Source of the DNA: Mesorhizobium sp. M9A.F.Ca.ET.002.03.1.2
GTDB taxonomy: Bacteria; Pseudomonadota; Alphaproteobacteria; Rhizobiales; Rhizobiaceae
Assembly (NCBI RefSeq): GCF_003952365.1
Contig: NZ_CP034443.1
Location: 4,395,001 to 4,459,000, forward strand
Direction: 5' to 3'
Length of the DNA: 64,000 nucleotides
Positions within the stretch are counted from its first letter, which is position 1, and each line of letters begins with the position of its first letter. Position numbers and translations under genes: made by a program. The notes under the pieces were generated by a model. The model made no database searches and was not told the DNA's origin. It saw nothing but the letters and a program-made list of their open reading frames with translations. This document shows positions 1 to 10,518 of the stretch, one piece after another.

Positions 1-1
1 G

Positions 2-679
2 CCGATCAAGGAGATCGTGCGCATCGCGCATGCGAGAAACATTCCCGTGCTGGTCGACGGCAGCCAGAGCGCCGTGCATATGCCGATCGACGTGCAGGAT
101 CTCGACTGCGATTTCTTCGTCTTCACCGGCCACAAGGTCTACGGTCCCTCAGGCATCGGCGTGCTCTACGGCAAGAAGGAGATGCTGGAGCGCATGCGCC
201 CGTTCATGGGCGGCGGCGAGATGATCGAGGAGGTGACGCAAGACATCGTCACCTACAACGATCCGCCGCACCGCTTCGAGGCCGGCACGCCGCCGATCGT
301 GCAGGCGATCGGGCTGGGTGCAGCGCTCGAATACATGGAAAAGATCGGCCGCGAGCGCATCGCCGCCCACGAGGCCGATCTGAAGGATTATGCCCATGAG
401 CGGCTGCGCGCCATCAATTCGCTGCGCATCTTCGGCGACGCGCCCGGCAAGGGCGCCATCATCTCCTTCGAATTGCAGGGCATTCATGCCCATGACGTCT
501 CGATGGTGATAGATAGGCAAGGCGTTGCCGTACGCGCCGGCACGCATTGCGCCCAGCCGCTGTTGAAACGCTTCGGCGTAACGTCCACATGCAGGGCATC
601 GTTCGGTATGTATAATACCAGGGCCGAAGTCGACGCTTTGGCCGATGCGCTGGAAAAAGCGCGAAAGTTCTTCGGGTGA
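2..679 (+). CDS. sufS: Cysteine desulfurase SufS, C-terminal part (5' end outside window)
   Basis: PLP-dependent cysteine desulfurase that takes sulfur from L-cysteine and supplies it to SUF iron-sulfur cluster assembly. The reading frame is open to the left edge, so only the C-terminal ~225 residues are present. They include the PLP-lysine motif FTGHKVYGPSGIG and, near the C-terminus, the RAGTHCAQP segment with the catalytic cysteine that carries the persulfide. The following RASFGMYNT segment is also typical of the SufS/CsdA group. The stop codon overlaps the start region of the sufT-like gene, so this is the downstream end of a suf operon whose other genes lie left of the window. Confidence 0.95.
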   Translation, partial: PIKEIVRIAHARNIPVLVDGSQSAVHMPIDVQDLDCDFFVFTGHKVYGPSGIGVLYGKKEMLERMRPFMGGGEMIEEVTQDIVTYNDPPHRFEAGTPPIVQAIGLGAALEYMEKIGRERIAAHEADLKDYAHERLRAINSLRIFGDAPGKGAIISFELQGIHAHDVSMVIDRQGVAVRAGTHCAQPLLKRFGVTSTCRASFGMYNTRAEVDALADALEKARKFFG

Positions 680-684
680 CGATC

Positions 685-1077
685 ATGGATGATGCCAGCC
701 ATACCGCTGAGACCACCCCGGAAACGGCCGCTGATGAGGTGGTTTCCGCCTCGACCATTCCCGCCGACGAACTGGCGCGGCTGACCGACGACATCGTCTC
801 GGCGCTGAAGACGGTCTACGATCCGGAAATCCCGGCCGACATCTACGAGCTTGGCCTCGTCTACAAGATCGACATCGAGGACGACCGCTCGGTCAAGATC
901 GACATGACGCTGACCGCGCCCGGCTGCCCGGTGGCCGGCGAAATGCCCGGCTGGGTCGAGAATGCCGTCGGCGCCGTCGAAGGCGTCTCCGGCGTCGAGG
1001 TCAACATGACCTTCGATCCGCCGTGGTCGCCCGACCGCATGTCGGAAGAGGCGCAGGTGGCGGTGGGCTGGTATTGA
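685..1077 (+). CDS. sufT: SufT-type (DUF59/MIP18 family) Fe-S assembly protein
   Basis: About 130-residue protein with a MIP18/DUF59 core: a conserved YDPEIPADIYELGLVY segment, then the TAPGCPVAGEMP segment with the single conserved cysteine. Members act in maturation of iron-sulfur proteins and sit in suf operons. The first ~35 residues are an Ala/Thr-rich tail that looks disordered. I chose the ATG at 685. An in-frame GTG at 676 overlaps the sufS stop as GTGA, so translational coupling from 676 is possible. It lies directly after sufS and is certainly co-transcribed with it. Confidence 0.88.
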   Translation: MDDASHTAETTPETAADEVVSASTIPADELARLTDDIVSALKTVYDPEIPADIYELGLVYKIDIEDDRSVKIDMTLTAPGCPVAGEMPGWVENAVGAVEGVSGVEVNMTFDPPWSPDRMSEEAQVAVGWY

Positions 1078-1079
1078 AC

Positions 1080-1601
1080 TTAGTCGACCTTGGCGCCATG
1101 GGCTTTGGCATAGGCTGTGATCGCTGAGAACAGCTCGTCAAATTTGACGTCGAGGTCTCTCGTGCCAATACACATCGCGTCTAACCCCATCGCTCTATTT
1201 GGCCCTCGACTCCAGCGCGCCATTTTGGTCAAAGAGGGGCTCTGCCAGACGCTCTCTAGGACTTCCACCAAAAGGAACTTTTGTCGCCGATAACTCCGCT
1301 CAGAAATGTGCTTCACCACGCTCCATGGAATGAACTCTGCTGACAGGCGGACGTCCCAAAAACCCTTAGGCGACAAAATTAGCGTTGGCCGTTTCAAATC
1401 GAAAAGACGCACCACAGCGATCACAAAAGTGCCGGTGAACGATATGGCCACTATCCAACCAAGAAATTGCTCGAAGCTACCTGGAGGGGCCCATCCAAGT
1501 TCAATGCCCAAAGTGGCCATCGCCACCGATAAAACAGCTAGCAGGCCGAGCCGAGCAGGAGATGACCGAAATTCAACTGTTCGATTGGTGTCAAGCGGCA
1601 T
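1080..1601 (-). CDS. Hypothetical inner-membrane protein inserted in the suf operon
   Basis: A 173-residue protein of unknown function. Residues ~17-34 and ~47-65 are hydrophobic and look like two membrane segments joined by a short loop. The rest (LFDLKRPTLILSPKGFWDVR onward) is soluble and looks like a small PH-like domain of the kind seen in STM3941-type proteins, but I cannot confirm a family. It is on the strand opposite to the suf genes that flank it on both sides. Its codons are visibly richer in A/T than its neighbours. Both points suggest a later insertion between sufT and sufA. Confidence 0.7.
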   Translation of the reverse strand: MPLDTNRTVEFRSSPARLGLLAVLSVAMATLGIELGWAPPGSFEQFLGWIVAISFTGTFVIAVVRLFDLKRPTLILSPKGFWDVRLSAEFIPWSVVKHISERSYRRQKFLLVEVLESVWQSPSLTKMARWSRGPNRAMGLDAMCIGTRDLDVKFDELFSAITAYAKAHGAKVD

Positions 1602-1733
1602 TCAGCCTCCCGTCATACTTCGATTGTCGCCAACTGAAATTACATCCAAATTGGTTGCAGTGAGCAGAAAAGTTCACCATCTTAGGTGAGAATGATCCGC
1701 GGGCCTTGAACCCGCGCGAAAGTGGAGAATGAC

Positions 1734-2114
1734 ATGGGACGCTTTGCCGTCATCACGATGACCGAAAAGGCCGCCGACCGGGTGCGCGAGATCGTCGCGA
1801 CGCGTGAAGGCGCGCATGGCATTCGCCTAGGCATCAAGAAGGGCGGCTGCGCCGGCATGGAATATACGGTCGATCTGGTGACCGAACCCAACACCAAGGA
1901 CGACCATGTCGAGCGCGACGGCGCCCATGTCTACGTCGCGCCCGAGGCGGCGCTTTTCCTGTTCGGCACCGAGATGGATTTCGAGCAGACGACGCTACGC
2001 ACCGGCTTCACCTTCCACAACCCCAACCAGAGCTCGGCCTGCGGCTGCGGCGAATCGGTTGAGCTCAAGCCGGCCGACCTGAAGGCTCTGGCCGAGGCCC
2101 GCGCGTCGGCCTGA
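1734..2114 (+). CDS. sufA: SufA/IscA-type A-type carrier, Fe-S assembly accessory protein
   Basis: HesB/IscA family protein of 126 residues that carries an iron or Fe-S unit to apo-proteins. The three ligand cysteines of the family are visible: one in GGCAGMEY and two in the C-terminal SACGCGES. The GTGGAG just upstream reads better as a ribosome binding site than as a start, so I take the ATG at 1734. It belongs with sufS/sufT although an oppositely oriented gene (1080-1601) separates them, so it probably has its own promoter in the 1602-1733 gap. Confidence 0.92.
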   Translation: MGRFAVITMTEKAADRVREIVATREGAHGIRLGIKKGGCAGMEYTVDLVTEPNTKDDHVERDGAHVYVAPEAALFLFGTEMDFEQTTLRTGFTFHNPNQSSACGCGESVELKPADLKALAEARASA

Positions 2115-2134
2115 TTTTCCCTTCTCCTGTAGGC

Positions 2135-2632
2135 CTAATCCACCCACATTCCCGTTCGTTTGTGCCAGCTGGCGATCGAATCCTCGGGATAGAGGTCGAA
2201 CGTCTTGTCATCCTCGCCGATCTCGGGCTCGACCCAGTTCGCCTTGTATTTCAGCATGAGGTGCACCTTGCTTGGCGGCTTCGGCAGGTCTGTGTCGATC
2301 GCCGAGGCGAAGGGATGGACCAGCTCCGGCCAGGTCGGGTCGTAGAGCCAGAGTGCCGATCCGCATTTCCTGCAGAAATTCCGCTCACCTGACGAGATCT
2401 CGCATTGCGGATGCTCGTCGTCCTCGATCTCGGCGCGGTAGACGCCGAGATTGCGCTTGCCGGTGATTTTCAGCGTATCGAAATTGGCGCCGAGATTGAT
2501 GGCGAAGCCGCCGCCGCCCTGCTGCTTGCGGCAGATCGAGCAGTAGCAGAGCATGAACGGCACCGGCGTGTGGCTTTCCACCTCGAAGCGGACGGCATTG
2601 CACCGGCAGGACCCTTTGAGCAGAAGCGGCAT
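2135..2632 (-). CDS. GFA family (glutathione-dependent formaldehyde-activating enzyme-like) protein
   Basis: A 165-residue zinc protein of the GFA fold. The Zn-binding cysteines appear in order: GSCRCNAVRFEV at the N-terminus, CYCSICRK around residue 30, and NFCRKCGSALW around residue 85. The family is named for a formaldehyde-glutathione activating activity that is disputed for many members, so the substrate cannot be named. It starts from an ATG opposite a divergent TfoX-N gene, with about 90 bases between them, and converges with sufA. Confidence 0.85.
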   Translation of the reverse strand: MPLLLKGSCRCNAVRFEVESHTPVPFMLCYCSICRKQQGGGGFAINLGANFDTLKITGKRNLGVYRAEIEDDEHPQCEISSGERNFCRKCGSALWLYDPTWPELVHPFASAIDTDLPKPPSKVHLMLKYKANWVEPEIGEDDKTFDLYPEDSIASWHKRTGMWVD

Positions 2633-2723
2633 GAAAGAACTCCGACGAATTGGCTTTTCAACTTGTCAGCATGGTTTTGGTTGCGGCGATGACAAGGGGA
2701 AATCCGGGTGACATGATCGCATC

Positions 2724-3047
2724 ATGGACAATGAACGCATCGCCGAACTTTTCGAAGGCCTCGGCCCGGTCAGCATACGAAAGCTGTTCGGCGGCAAGGG
2801 CATCTATTTCGACGGCGTCATCGTGGCGATCGTGCTTCGCGGCGAGCTTTTGCTGAAGGCCGACGCGGAAAGCGCGCCGGAGTTCGAAGCGGCCGGATGT
2901 ACGCAGTGGACCTATACCGGCTCGAGGCATGGCAAGCAGGTCGCCATGCCGTATTGGAGCACTCCCGACAGCGCTTTCGACGATCCGGATGAGATGGCGA
3001 TCTGGGCACGCCGAGCCTATGAGGCGGGGCTGCGGGCCGGCAAATAG
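2724..3047 (+). CDS. TfoX/Sxy N-terminal domain protein
   Basis: A 107-residue protein that consists of the TfoX N-terminal domain alone. The family pattern is clear: LFEGLGPVSIRKLFGGKGIYFDG, then RGELLLKAD, then QWTYTGSRHGKQVAMPYW and a C-terminal helix. In Haemophilus, TfoX/Sxy is a competence regulator. Stand-alone N-domain proteins in alphaproteobacteria have no established role, and nothing nearby suggests competence. It runs divergently from the GFA gene and convergently with the PfkB kinase. Confidence 0.85.
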   Translation: MDNERIAELFEGLGPVSIRKLFGGKGIYFDGVIVAIVLRGELLLKADAESAPEFEAAGCTQWTYTGSRHGKQVAMPYWSTPDSAFDDPDEMAIWARRAYEAGLRAGK

Positions 3048-3072
3048 GCTGCCTCCGCTGGTCATCATCACC

Positions 3073-4002
3073 TCATGCCACGTCCTGCGGCTCGGGTATA
3101 AGGGCCAGCGCCTCGGCAAAACTCGCCGCCGCAAGGGCCGGCACAAATTCGGCACTTTCGATGGCAAGCATTGCCGCGGCAATGCCTTCGCGTAGCGCCG
3201 CCCTCAGCGTCAGGCTGCGAAGCAGAGCGGCAACCGTTGCGCCCGCCAGCGCATCGCCGGCGCCGTCCGCGACCTTTGTTGGCGGCAGGATCGAGAAGGC
3301 GCCGGCTTCGCCGAACCCCAGCACCGGACCGTTATCCGTTGTCACCACGCCGCTCTTCAGGCCCGCGCGCCTCAAGCCGTCGGCAATATCTTGCTCCCCG
3401 GCGCCGATATCGACACCGGCGAGCGCGATGGCCTCGGTCCGGCTCATGAAGACCAGCGCCAGGCTGCCGAGCACCGGCGTGAGCCGCGCCACCTTGGCCG
3501 GCGATGTGGCGAGGGCGAAGACCGGCTTGCCGGCGGCGAGCGCCACCAGCCGCTCGAGAGCTGCCGGCGGCAGGTTGGCGTCGCACAGGACCGCGTCGGC
3601 GGCTCGAACCGCCTCGCGCACCTTGGCACGGCGGATCTGCTTGGGAAGCGCCAGATCGTAGAGCGCCATGTCGGCAAGGCCGATGATCAATTCGCCGTTG
3701 CGGTCGACCAGCACCGTGTTGGTCGGCGTCGTACGATCGAGGAACACTGCCGAGAGATCGGCAATGCCGGCAGCAAGGATGGCGCGGGCGACCGTGTCGG
3801 CCAGAACATCGCCGCCGCGCACCGAAAGCAGCGAGCCGGAGACGCCGCGGCGCACCGCGCTGCGCAGCGCATTGAAGACGCTGCCGCCTACATTCTCGCG
3901 CATCGTGCCGGGGTTTGACGCCGCCGGCACGAAGGCATCCGAAAGCCGGCCGCGCCGGTCTATATAGGCGCCGCCTACGGCCAGGATTGTCGGCGATTTC
4001 AT
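3073..4002 (-). CDS. PfkB family carbohydrate/nucleoside kinase (possibly pseudouridine kinase-like)
   Basis: A ~309-residue ribokinase-fold kinase. The N-terminus has the substrate-binding MRENVGGSVFNALRS segment. The C-terminus has the DGAGDALAGA motif with the catalytic aspartate and anion hole. The N-terminal pattern resembles PsuK-type pseudouridine kinases more than fructokinases, but no psuG lies next to it, so the substrate is open. I start at the ATG (4002) before KSPTILAVGG. A second ATG lies just upstream at 4005. Longer versions would run into the recA promoter region. It is divergent from recA. Confidence 0.85.
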   Translation of the reverse strand: MKSPTILAVGGAYIDRRGRLSDAFVPAASNPGTMRENVGGSVFNALRSAVRRGVSGSLLSVRGGDVLADTVARAILAAGIADLSAVFLDRTTPTNTVLVDRNGELIIGLADMALYDLALPKQIRRAKVREAVRAADAVLCDANLPPAALERLVALAAGKPVFALATSPAKVARLTPVLGSLALVFMSRTEAIALAGVDIGAGEQDIADGLRRAGLKSGVVTTDNGPVLGFGEAGAFSILPPTKVADGAGDALAGATVAALLRSLTLRAALREGIAAAMLAIESAEFVPALAAASFAEALALIPEPQDVA

Positions 4003-4146
4003 CATGCCGGCGAGATGACCTTTTGCTGATTGCCCCGGATAGAGACTAGGTTGTCCGACGGGACCCGGCAACCGAAGGCGCGATTCGGAAGTTGATAGCA
4101 CCATCCCCTCAGTGGAAACGGGATTGCATCCGGGATCGAAAACCCG

Positions 4147-4227
4147 AAACAAAAAAAGAACAAATAAGGATATCGATTGTATTTCAGATATTTGACGCCC
4201 CTTGTCAAACGAGAACAAATAAGGTAC
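4147..4227 (+). promoter_or_regulatory. recA upstream region with two SOS-like boxes inside a direct repeat
   Basis: Alphaproteobacterial LexA sites follow GAAC-N7-GAAC (or GTTC-N7-GTTC on the other strand). Two one-mismatch matches lie here: AAAC-N7-GAAC at 4147-4161 and GAAC-N7-GTAC at 4213-4227. The 13-mer AGAACAAATAAGG is repeated exactly at 4157-4169 and 4212-4224. The second box ends 59 bases before the recA start. SOS control of recA is established in rhizobia. The assignment of these exact sites is inference. Confidence 0.55.
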
Positions 4228-4286
4228 AAATTAGGAAGGATAAACGGATGGTCCGGCCTTCATTGACGACCAAGGGGTGATGTATC

Positions 4287-5384
<1,098 letters not shown>

Positions 5385-5468
5385 GGCTTCGGCGGTAGGT
5401 CGGAATCTGGCCATAATCCCGGTTCATTATCTATAGCTTATGTAATCGAGTTCTGTATCTTTGCGTTT

Positions 5469-5498
5469 CAAACCGCCGGCGCTAGCGCCGGCGGTTTG
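5469..5498 (+). terminator. Perfect 30-base palindrome after recA, probable terminator
   Basis: The left arm CAAACCGCCGGCGCT (5469-5483) is exactly complementary to the right arm (5484-5498), so the hairpin has essentially no loop bases of its own. It is followed by GCGTTTCTG, a weak T-rich tract. It lies 85 bases after the recA stop and 140 before alaS. A GC-rich hairpin at this place most likely ends the recA transcript, although the poor T tract leaves its efficiency uncertain. Confidence 0.65.
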
Positions 5499-5637
5499 CG
5501 TTTCTGCGATGGCGCGGAGACGACCGGCAAGCCCCGCGAATTGGGCCATTCCGTGTTTCTGGACAGGCTGCGGCGTGATCGCTAAAAGGCCATGTCCATT
5601 TTCCGCCCTGGCGGTTCTCTCGAAAAGGCAAGCATCC

Positions 5638-8304
5638 ATGAGTGGCGTGAACGAGATCCGGTCGGCATTTCTCGACTATTTTCGCAAAGAGGGTCACGAG
5701 GTCGTCGCCTCGAGCCCGCTGGTGCCGCGCAACGACCCGACGCTGATGTTCACCAACGCCGGCATGGTGCAGTTCAAGAACGTCTTCACCGGCTTGGAAA
5801 GCCGCCCCTATGCGCGCGCCGCGACCTCGCAGAAATGCGTGCGCGCCGGTGGCAAGCACAACGATCTCGACAATGTCGGCTACACGGCCCGTCACCACAC
5901 CTTCTTCGAGATGCTCGGCAATTTCTCGTTCGGCGATTATTTCAAGGAGCGCGCTATCGAGCTCGCCTGGAACCTGATCACCCGCGAGTTCGGCATCGCC
6001 AAGGATAGGCTCCTGGTGACCGTCTACCATACCGACGACGCGGCCGCCGGCTTCTGGAAGAAGATCGCCGGGCTGCCGGAGGACAGGATCATCCGTATCG
6101 CCACCAGCGACAATTTCTGGGCGATGGGCGATACCGGTCCCTGCGGCCCGTGCTCGGAAATCTTCTACGACCATGGTGACGACATTCCGGGCGGCCCGCC
6201 CGGCAGCCCGGACGAGGACGGCGACCGCTTCATCGAGATCTGGAACCTCGTCTTCATGCAGTTCGAGCAGGTGACGAAGGCGGAGCGGATCGAACTGCCG
6301 CGCCCGTCGATCGATACCGGCATGGGGCTGGAGCGCATCGCCGCCGTGCTGCAGGGCGAGCACGACAATTATGACATCGACCTGTTCAAGGCGCTGATCC
6401 GTGCCTCGGAAGAGGCGACCGGCGTCAAGGCGGAAGGCAAGAACCGGGCAAGCCACCGCGTCATTGCCGATCATTTGCGCGCCTCGAGCTTCCTCATCGC
6501 CGATGGCGTGCTGCCGTCGAACGAGGGCCGCGGCTACGTGCTGCGCCGCATCATGCGCCGCGCCATGCGCCATGCGCAGCTTTTGGGCGCCCGCGATCCG
6601 CTGATGTGGCGGCTGGTGCCGGCGCTGGTGCGCGAGATGGGCCAGGCCTATCCCGAACTGGTGCGCGGCCAGCCGCTGATATCCGAGACGCTGAAGCTCG
6701 AGGAAACGCGCTTCCGCAAGACGTTGGCGCGCGGCCTCGGCCTGCTTGCCGACGCAACCGAGACGCTCGGCAGCGGCGATCGGCTTGACGGCGAGACGGC
6801 GTTCAAGCTCTACGACACCTATGGCTTCCCGCTCGACCTCACCCAGGACGCACTTCGCCAGCGCGGCGTTTCGGTCGATCTCGACGGCTTCAATGCGGCG
6901 ATGGAGCGGCAGAAGGCCGAGGCGCGAAAGAGCTGGGCCGGCTCCGGTGATGCAGCCACGGAGACCGTCTGGTTCGCGGTGCGCGAAAAGGCGGGCGCGA
7001 CCGAATTCCTGGGCTACGACACCGAGCAAGCGGAAGGCATCGTCCAGGCGCTGGTCAGGGATGGGGTTGCGGTGGAGTGCGCCGCTGCCGGCGATACGAT
7101 AGGCGTCGTCATCAACCAGACGCCATTCTATGGCGAGTCCGGCGGCCAGATGGGCGACGCCGGCGTGATTTCGGGCGAGGGCTTTGCGATTGAGGTCACC
7201 GACACGCAAAAGAAGGGCGACGGCCTGTTCGTGCATTTCGGCAAGGTCACCAACGGCACCGTCAAGACGGGTGAAGCGGTCGAATTGAAGGTCGACCATG
7301 TCAGGCGTACGCGGCTGCGCTCCAATCATTCGGCGACCCACCTTGTCCACGAGGCGCTGCGTGAGGTGCTTGGCACCCATGTCGGGCAGAAGGGCTCGCT
7401 GGTCGCGCCGGAACGGCTGCGCTTCGACTTTTCGCATCCTAAGCCGATCTCAGCCGAAGAGCTGGAACGTGTCGAGGCGATGGCCAACGAAATCGTCGTG
7501 CAGAACAGCCCGGTGACGACGCGGCTGATGAGCGTCGACGATGCGATCGCCGAGGGCGCCATGGCGTTGTTCGGCGAAAAATATGGCGACGAGGTCCGCG
7601 TCGTGTCGATGGGCACCGGGGTCACCGGCGACAAGGCCGGCAAGCCCTACTCGGTCGAGCTGTGCGGCGGCACCCATGTCGGCGCCACCGGCGATATCGG
7701 CCTGGTCCGGCTGGTGTCGGAGGGTGCAGTCGCCGCCGGCGTACGCCGCATCGAGGCGCTGACCGGAGAGGCGGCCAGAAAGCATCTCGACGAGCAGGAC
7801 AAGCGGCTGAAGGCGGTCGCCGCCACGTTGAAAATTTCGCCGGCCGACGTGCCGGCCCGCGTAGAGGCGCTGCTCGACGAGCGCAAGAAGCTCGAGAAGG
7901 AGCTGACCGAAGCGCGCAAGAAACTGGCGCTGGGCGACCGTTCGCCAGCCGGCGTGCCGGCCGAAAACGAAACCATTGCCGGTGTCGGCTTCCTCGGCAA
8001 GGCGGTATCGGGCGTCTCGCCAAGGGATTTGAAGCCGTTGGCCGATGCCGGCAAGAAGTCGCTTGGCTCCGGCGTCGTCGTCTTCGTTGGCGCCGGGGAG
8101 GACAACAAGGCGAGCGTCGTGGTCGGCGTCACCGACGACCTGACCGGCCGCTTCAGTGCCGTCGATCTGGTGCGCGTGGCGTCCGCGGCATTGGGCGGGC
8201 AGGGCGGCGGCGGTCGCCCCGATATGGCCCAGGCCGGCGGCCCGGATGCCTCCAAGGCCGAGGACGCGATCGCCGCGGTGAAGGCGGCACTGGAGGCCGC
8301 GTGA
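5638..8304 (+). CDS. alaS: Alanyl-tRNA synthetase
   Basis: Class II synthetase of 888 residues, the usual length for the family, which charges tRNA-Ala. The catalytic domain begins at [16 protein letters not shown] with motif 1 [16 protein letters not shown]. The editing domain carries the zinc-ligand pair [11 protein letters not shown] and the later [11 protein letters not shown]. The C-Ala domain ends at [14 protein letters not shown] use the ATG at 5638 because it matches the family N-terminus (MSGVNEIR). The open frame extends 177 bases further upstream, through the terminator hairpin, but that part has no family similarity. Confidence 0.97.
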   Translation: MSGVNEIRSAFLDYFRKEGHEVVASSPLVPRNDPTLMFTNAGMVQFKNVFTGLESRPYARAATSQKCVRAGGKHNDLDNVGYTARHHTFFEMLGNFSFGDYFKERAIELAWNLITREFGIAKDRLLVTVYHTDDAAAGFWKKIAGLPEDRIIRIATSDNFWAMGDTGPCGPCSEIFYDHGDDIPGGPPGSPDEDGDRFIEIWNLVFMQFEQVTKAERIELPRPSIDTGMGLERIAAVLQGEHDNYDIDLFKALIRASEEATGVKAEGKNRASHRVIADHLRASSFLIADGVLPSNEGRGYVLRRIMRRAMRHAQLLGARDPLMWRLVPALVREMGQAYPELVRGQPLISETLKLEETRFRKTLARGLGLLADATETLGSGDRLDGETAFKLYDTYGFPLDLTQDALRQRGVSVDLDGFNAAMERQKAEARKSWAGSGDAATETVWFAVREKAGATEFLGYDTEQAEGIVQALVRDGVAVECAAAGDTIGVVINQTPFYGESGGQMGDAGVISGEGFAIEVTDTQKKGDGLFVHFGKVTNGTVKTGEAVELKVDHVRRTRLRSNHSATHLVHEALREVLGTHVGQKGSLVAPERLRFDFSHPKPISAEELERVEAMANEIVVQNSPVTTRLMSVDDAIAEGAMALFGEKYGDEVRVVSMGTGVTGDKAGKPYSVELCGGTHVGATGDIGLVRLVSEGAVAAGVRRIEALTGEAARKHLDEQDKRLKAVAATLKISPADVPARVEALLDERKKLEKELTEARKKLALGDRSPAGVPAENETIAGVGFLGKAVSGVSPRDLKPLADAGKKSLGSGVVVFVGAGEDNKASVVVGVTDDLTGRFSAVDLVRVASAALGGQGGGGRPDMAQAGGPDASKAEDAIAAVKAALEAA

Positions 8305-8361
8305 TCGGATAGTAAGGATCTGGGAGAATTTGGCGAAGGCTCTCGGCCTCTCAGACGCTTG

Positions 8362-8988
8362 TCACCCGGACTTTTCGGTGTTGGCAAAGCTCGGGCGCGC
8401 AGCGATGCGTTCCCACCATTCCTGAATATCTGGAAATTCGGCCAGCAGCTTCTGCCCCTCGGCGACCTTGAGAAAATAGCCGATGATCGGCGCGGCGTGC
8501 AAGTCGGCGAGCGTCAGTTGCTCGCCCAGCAGACACGGTCCGGCGGCTTTCAGCGAGGTGAGCACGCGAAGCACCGTGCTCGCCCGCCGAAGTCCGTCGG
8601 CGATCAGCGTCTCGTCGGGCGCTTCTTTCTCCAGCCGCTCGACAGCGACATCCCAGACCATCGCCCGATAGGCATAGGCGTCGAGCATGCCGATGATCTG
8701 GTTCATGGTTGCGCGCACCCGGACTTCGACCGGCTGCAGGGCCGGCCCGTCGAACGCCTCGTCGACATAGCGGGTGATCGCGCTGGTCTCGAAGAGGCGA
8801 AACTCGTCATGCTCGAAGGCCGGGATCCGGCCGAAGGGATGATGTTCGAAATACCAGGCCGGAATGCCGTCCGCCGCAAAGATGTCGACCGGTACGAGCT
8901 CGTAGTCGACGCCCTTTTCCGCGAGCGCGAGGCGGACGATGCGCACGTAGACGCTGTAGTCCGCCCCGTAGACGACGGGCTTGCCCAT
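8362..8988 (-). CDS. Glutathione S-transferase family protein
   Basis: A 208-residue two-domain GST. The thioredoxin-like domain opens with GKPVVYGADYSVYVRIVRLALAEKG. It has the cis-proline segment GRIPAFEHDE and the SAITRYVDE glutathione-binding segment. The all-alpha domain follows. It resembles the generic soluble GSTs of rhizobia, and the substrate is unknown. I use the ATG at 8988. Upstream in frame lies only the palindromic repeat of 8997-9098. It converges with alaS. Confidence 0.88.
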   Translation of the reverse strand: MGKPVVYGADYSVYVRIVRLALAEKGVDYELVPVDIFAADGIPAWYFEHHPFGRIPAFEHDEFRLFETSAITRYVDEAFDGPALQPVEVRVRATMNQIIGMLDAYAYRAMVWDVAVERLEKEAPDETLIADGLRRASTVLRVLTSLKAAGPCLLGEQLTLADLHAAPIIGYFLKVAEGQKLLAEFPDIQEWWERIAARPSFANTEKSG

Positions 8989-8996
8989 GACGCTCA

Positions 8997-9098
8997 CTAC
9001 AGCGCCGCGCGTCTTTTCAGACGCGCAAAGGACGCTGTAGCATTTTGATTTTGCGCATGATCCTGTCCGAAAATGATTCCGATTTTCGGGGTCATGCG
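8997..9098. repeat. Composite rhizobial palindromic repeat, copy 1
   Basis: This copy is built of two hairpins. The first has an outer stem CTACAGCG (8997-9004) with CGCTGTAG (9033-9040), and an inner stem GCGCGTCT (9007-9014) with AGACGCGC (9019-9026). The second pairs CGCATGA (9054-9060) with TCATGCG (9092-9098) around a CCGAAAA-TTTTCGG type core. It fills the space between the GST start and the icd stop. Three more copies of the same plan lie at 13792, 17223 and 47122. Confidence 0.8.
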
Positions 9099-10310
9099 TC
9101 AGGCCATCGCCTTCTGCAGATTCTCGTCGATCTTGTCGAGGAAGCCGGTGGTCGAAAGCCATGGCTGGTCGGGACCGATCAGCAGCGACAGGTCCTTGGT
9201 CATGAAGCCGGCCTCGACGGTCTGGATGCAGACTTTTTCCAGCGTATCGGCAAAGCGCTTCAGCTCGGCATTGTCGTCGAGCTTGGCGCGGTGCGCCAGG
9301 CCGCGCGTCCAGGCGAAGATCGACGCGATCGAATTGGTCGAGGTTTCCTCGCCCTTCTGGTGCTGGCGATAGTGGCGGGTGACGGTGCCATGCGCGGCTT
9401 CCGCCTCCACCGTCTTGCCGTCCGGCGTCATCAGCACCGAGGTCATCAGGCCGAGCGAACCGAAGCCTTGCGCCACGGTGTCGGACTGCACGTCGCCATC
9501 ATAGTTCTTGCAGGCCCAGACATAGCCGCCCGACCATTTCAGGCTGGAGGCAACCATGTCGTCAATCAGCCGGTGCTCGTACCAAAGCTTGTTGGATTTG
9601 AACTCGGCTTCGAATTCGGCCTCGTAGACTTCCTGAAAAATGTCCTTGAAGCGGCCGTCATAGGCCTTGAGGATGGTGTTCTTGGTCGAGAGGTAGACCG
9701 GGTAATTGCGCAGCAGGCCGTAGTTCAGCGAGGCGCGGGCGAATTCGCGGATCGACTCGTCGAGATTATACATGGCCATGGCGACGCCGGCGCCCGGCGC
9801 ATCGTAGACATCGTGCTCGATAACCGTGCCGTCCTCGCCGACAAACTTGATGGACAGTTTGCCCTTGCCGGGAAAGCGGAAGTCGGTGGCGCGGTACTGG
9901 TCGCCGAAGGCGTGGCGGCCGACGATGATCGGCTTGGTCCAGCCGGGCACCAGCCGCGGCACGTTCTTCATGATGATCGGCTCGCGGAAGATGGTGCCGC
10001 CGAGGATGTTGCGGATCGTGCCGTTCGGCGACTTCCACATTTTCTTCAGCTTGAATTCCTCGACGCGCTGCTCGTCGGGCGTGATCGTCGCACATTTCAC
10101 ACCGACGCCGTATTTCTTGATGGCATTGGCCGAATCGATGGTCACCTGATCGTTGGTGGCGTCGCGGTGCTCGACGCCGAGGTCGTAATATTCAAGCTTG
10201 AGGTCGAGATAGGGGTGGATCAGCTTGTCCTTGATGAACTGCCAGATGATGCGGGTCATCTCGTCGCCGTCGAGTTCGACGACCGGGTTCGCCACCTTGA
10301 TCTTCGCCAT
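9099..10310 (-). CDS. icd: NADP-dependent isocitrate dehydrogenase (eukaryote-like class)
   Basis: Isocitrate dehydrogenase of 403 residues that oxidises isocitrate to 2-oxoglutarate in the TCA cycle. The start [20 protein letters not shown] and the segment [19 protein letters not shown] are diagnostic of the homodimeric class also found in mitochondria, and differ from the E. coli Icd type. HGTVTRHYR near residue 310 is the NADP-binding segment. It is complete from the ATG at 10310. The stop codon abuts the composite repeat. It runs divergently from trmJ with about 200 bases between. Confidence 0.96.
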   Translation of the reverse strand: MAKIKVANPVVELDGDEMTRIIWQFIKDKLIHPYLDLKLEYYDLGVEHRDATNDQVTIDSANAIKKYGVGVKCATITPDEQRVEEFKLKKMWKSPNGTIRNILGGTIFREPIIMKNVPRLVPGWTKPIIVGRHAFGDQYRATDFRFPGKGKLSIKFVGEDGTVIEHDVYDAPGAGVAMAMYNLDESIREFARASLNYGLLRNYPVYLSTKNTILKAYDGRFKDIFQEVYEAEFEAEFKSNKLWYEHRLIDDMVASSLKWSGGYVWACKNYDGDVQSDTVAQGFGSLGLMTSVLMTPDGKTVEAEAAHGTVTRHYRQHQKGEETSTNSIASIFAWTRGLAHRAKLDDNAELKRFADTLEKVCIQTVEAGFMTKDLSLLIGPDQPWLSTTGFLDKIDENLQKAMA

Positions 10311-10518
10311 GGAAAGAATGCCTCATTGTTGGGGATCGGAACGGCCTTGCCCGCATGGCTTTGGGCCGGGGATGCGGCCCGTATATCAAAGCATTTTTGG
10401 CCGCGCAAACGGCGATCCGCACCGGCGGGCGTTGGGCGTTCTCCGCGAAAGCTTCATTTTCGCGGCCGGATATGGCAGGGGACGCTGAAATGCCGCAAAC
10501 TGCAGTTCATTGACAGCC

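Noticed and set aside
5482..7437. A 651-codon open frame antisense to alaS
   Set aside because: It mirrors a GC-rich codon pattern of alaS, and its translation is rich in Arg, His, Gln and Leu without any family motif.
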